Assembly: GCA_018396565.1 (NCBI GenBank)
Contig: JAGTQO010000014.1
Coordinates: forward strand, 5,442 to 18,436
Source of the DNA: Candidatus Bathyarchaeota archaeon
Lineage (GTDB): Archaea; Thermoproteota; Bathyarchaeia; 40CM-2-53-6; RBG-13-38-9
Length of the DNA: 12,995 nucleotides
Direction of reading: 5' to 3'
Below are positions 12,612 to 12,995 of the stretch, one piece after another. The stretch's first letter is position 1. Each line of letters opens with the position of its first letter. The position numbers and the translations under genes were made by a program. The notes below the pieces were generated by a model that saw only the letters and a program-made list of their open reading frames with translations, made no database searches and was not told the DNA's origin.

Positions 12612-12995
12612 ATGTCGCATGATGAAGTTTTGATAAAGACATTGGAGGCCAAGGCGAAATCTCTTCGAAAAATAGTCATTGATATGATAAAGATTTCAGG
12701 TCAAGGATGGTTGGGCGGATCATTCTCGATGGCTGAGATAATTGCTTCACTACTCTTCCATCATATGCGACATAATCCGAAGGATCCTATGTGGCCATGT
12801 AGGGACAGACTGGTCTTATCCAAAGCCCACTGCTGTGAGATGTACTATGCAGCCTTGGGTGAGGCAGGATACTTCTCCAAAGAACATTTCTCATCATACG
12901 GCAGATTTGGAGGTTTACTACAAGCACACAGCCAAAGAACTGTCCCCGGCGTGGACTACTCGGGAGGTTCACTAGGTATGGGACTCTCATTTGCA
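12612..12995 (+). CDS. Transketolase, N-terminal (TPP-binding) subunit, cut by window edge
   Basis: The frame is open from ATG 12612 to the window end (128 codons). It matches the first half of transketolase: SGQGWLGGSFSMAEIIASLLF (about residues 29-49), HNPKDPMWPCRDRLVLSKAH (about 54-73) with the catalytic-site His73, the GYF and LLQAH stretches, and GVDYSGGSLGMGLSFA (113-128). In archaea transketolase is usually split in two genes; the C-terminal half would follow outside the window. It moves two-carbon ketol units between sugar phosphates, giving pentose and erythrose 4-phosphate. The usual SKGH is SKAH here and the usual STGSLGQG reads SGGSLGMG, which suggests a divergent member. A GTGAGGG motif lies about 9 nt upstream. 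It probably shares a transcript with the PPC gene. Confidence 0.9.
   Translation, partial: MSHDEVLIKTLEAKAKSLRKIVIDMIKISGQGWLGGSFSMAEIIASLLFHHMRHNPKDPMWPCRDRLVLSKAHCCEMYYAALGEAGYFSKEHFSSYGRFGGLLQAHSQRTVPGVDYSGGSLGMGLSFA

Overview
The window looks archaeal. It carries the methanogen-type acetyl-CoA decarbonylase/synthase genes cdhC, cdhD and cdhE, a CooC-type nickel ATPase, two tetrahydromethanopterin (H4MPT) C1 enzymes (Ftr and F420-dependent Mtd), F420/H4MPT-type cofactor ligases, a split transketolase, and TATA boxes a few tens of bases upstream of most starts. At the left edge is the start of a DNA topoisomerase IB, an enzyme known in archaea mainly from Thaumarchaeota, Caldarchaeales (Aigarchaeota) and relatives such as Bathyarchaeia. 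TopoIB plus an H4MPT-linked Wood-Ljungdahl pathway fits a Bathyarchaeia-like, uncultured, acetogen-like archaeon best. That is inference: there is no rRNA or other taxonomic marker here, and no mcr or mtr gene.

Layout. 1-516 (-): TopoIB, cut by the window edge. 613-4916 (-): cdhC-cdhD-cdhE, tightly packed; cdhC is broken near its 5' end by an exact 263-bp direct repeat. 5158-5940 (+): cooC-like ATPase, divergent from cdhC. 5937-6812 (-): RimK-like ATP-grasp ligase (MptN/CofF type). 6884-7729 (+): divergent CofE-like ligase, sharing a palindromic TTATAA box with the RimK-like gene. 7740-8681 (-): CitG-like protein. 8682-9022: non-coding spacer with back-to-back promoters. 9023-10081 (+): nucleotidyltransferase of unknown role. 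10090-10980 (-): ftr. 11100-11939 (+): mtd, divergent from ftr. 12102-12569 (+): PPC/DUF296 protein. 12612-12995 (+): transketolase N-terminal subunit, cut by the right edge.

How the genes fit together. Ftr passes a formyl group from formylmethanofuran to H4MPT; Mtd reduces methenyl-H4MPT to methylene-H4MPT with F420H2. CdhD/CdhE (corrinoid iron-sulfur protein) carry the methyl group to the A-cluster of CdhC, where it joins CO and CoA to give acetyl-CoA. CooC loads nickel. The RimK-like, CofE-like and possibly CitG-like proteins would make or modify the H4MPT and F420 coenzymes used by this pathway. CdhA/CdhB (the CO dehydrogenase part), Fwd/Fmd, Mch and Mer are not in the window.

Sequence style. 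Seven genes appear to begin with TTG, supported by Shine-Dalgarno-like motifs or by TATA boxes about 36-40 bp upstream. Three convergent gene pairs overlap or nearly touch at their 3' ends. No tRNA, rRNA, CRISPR array or insertion sequence was seen.
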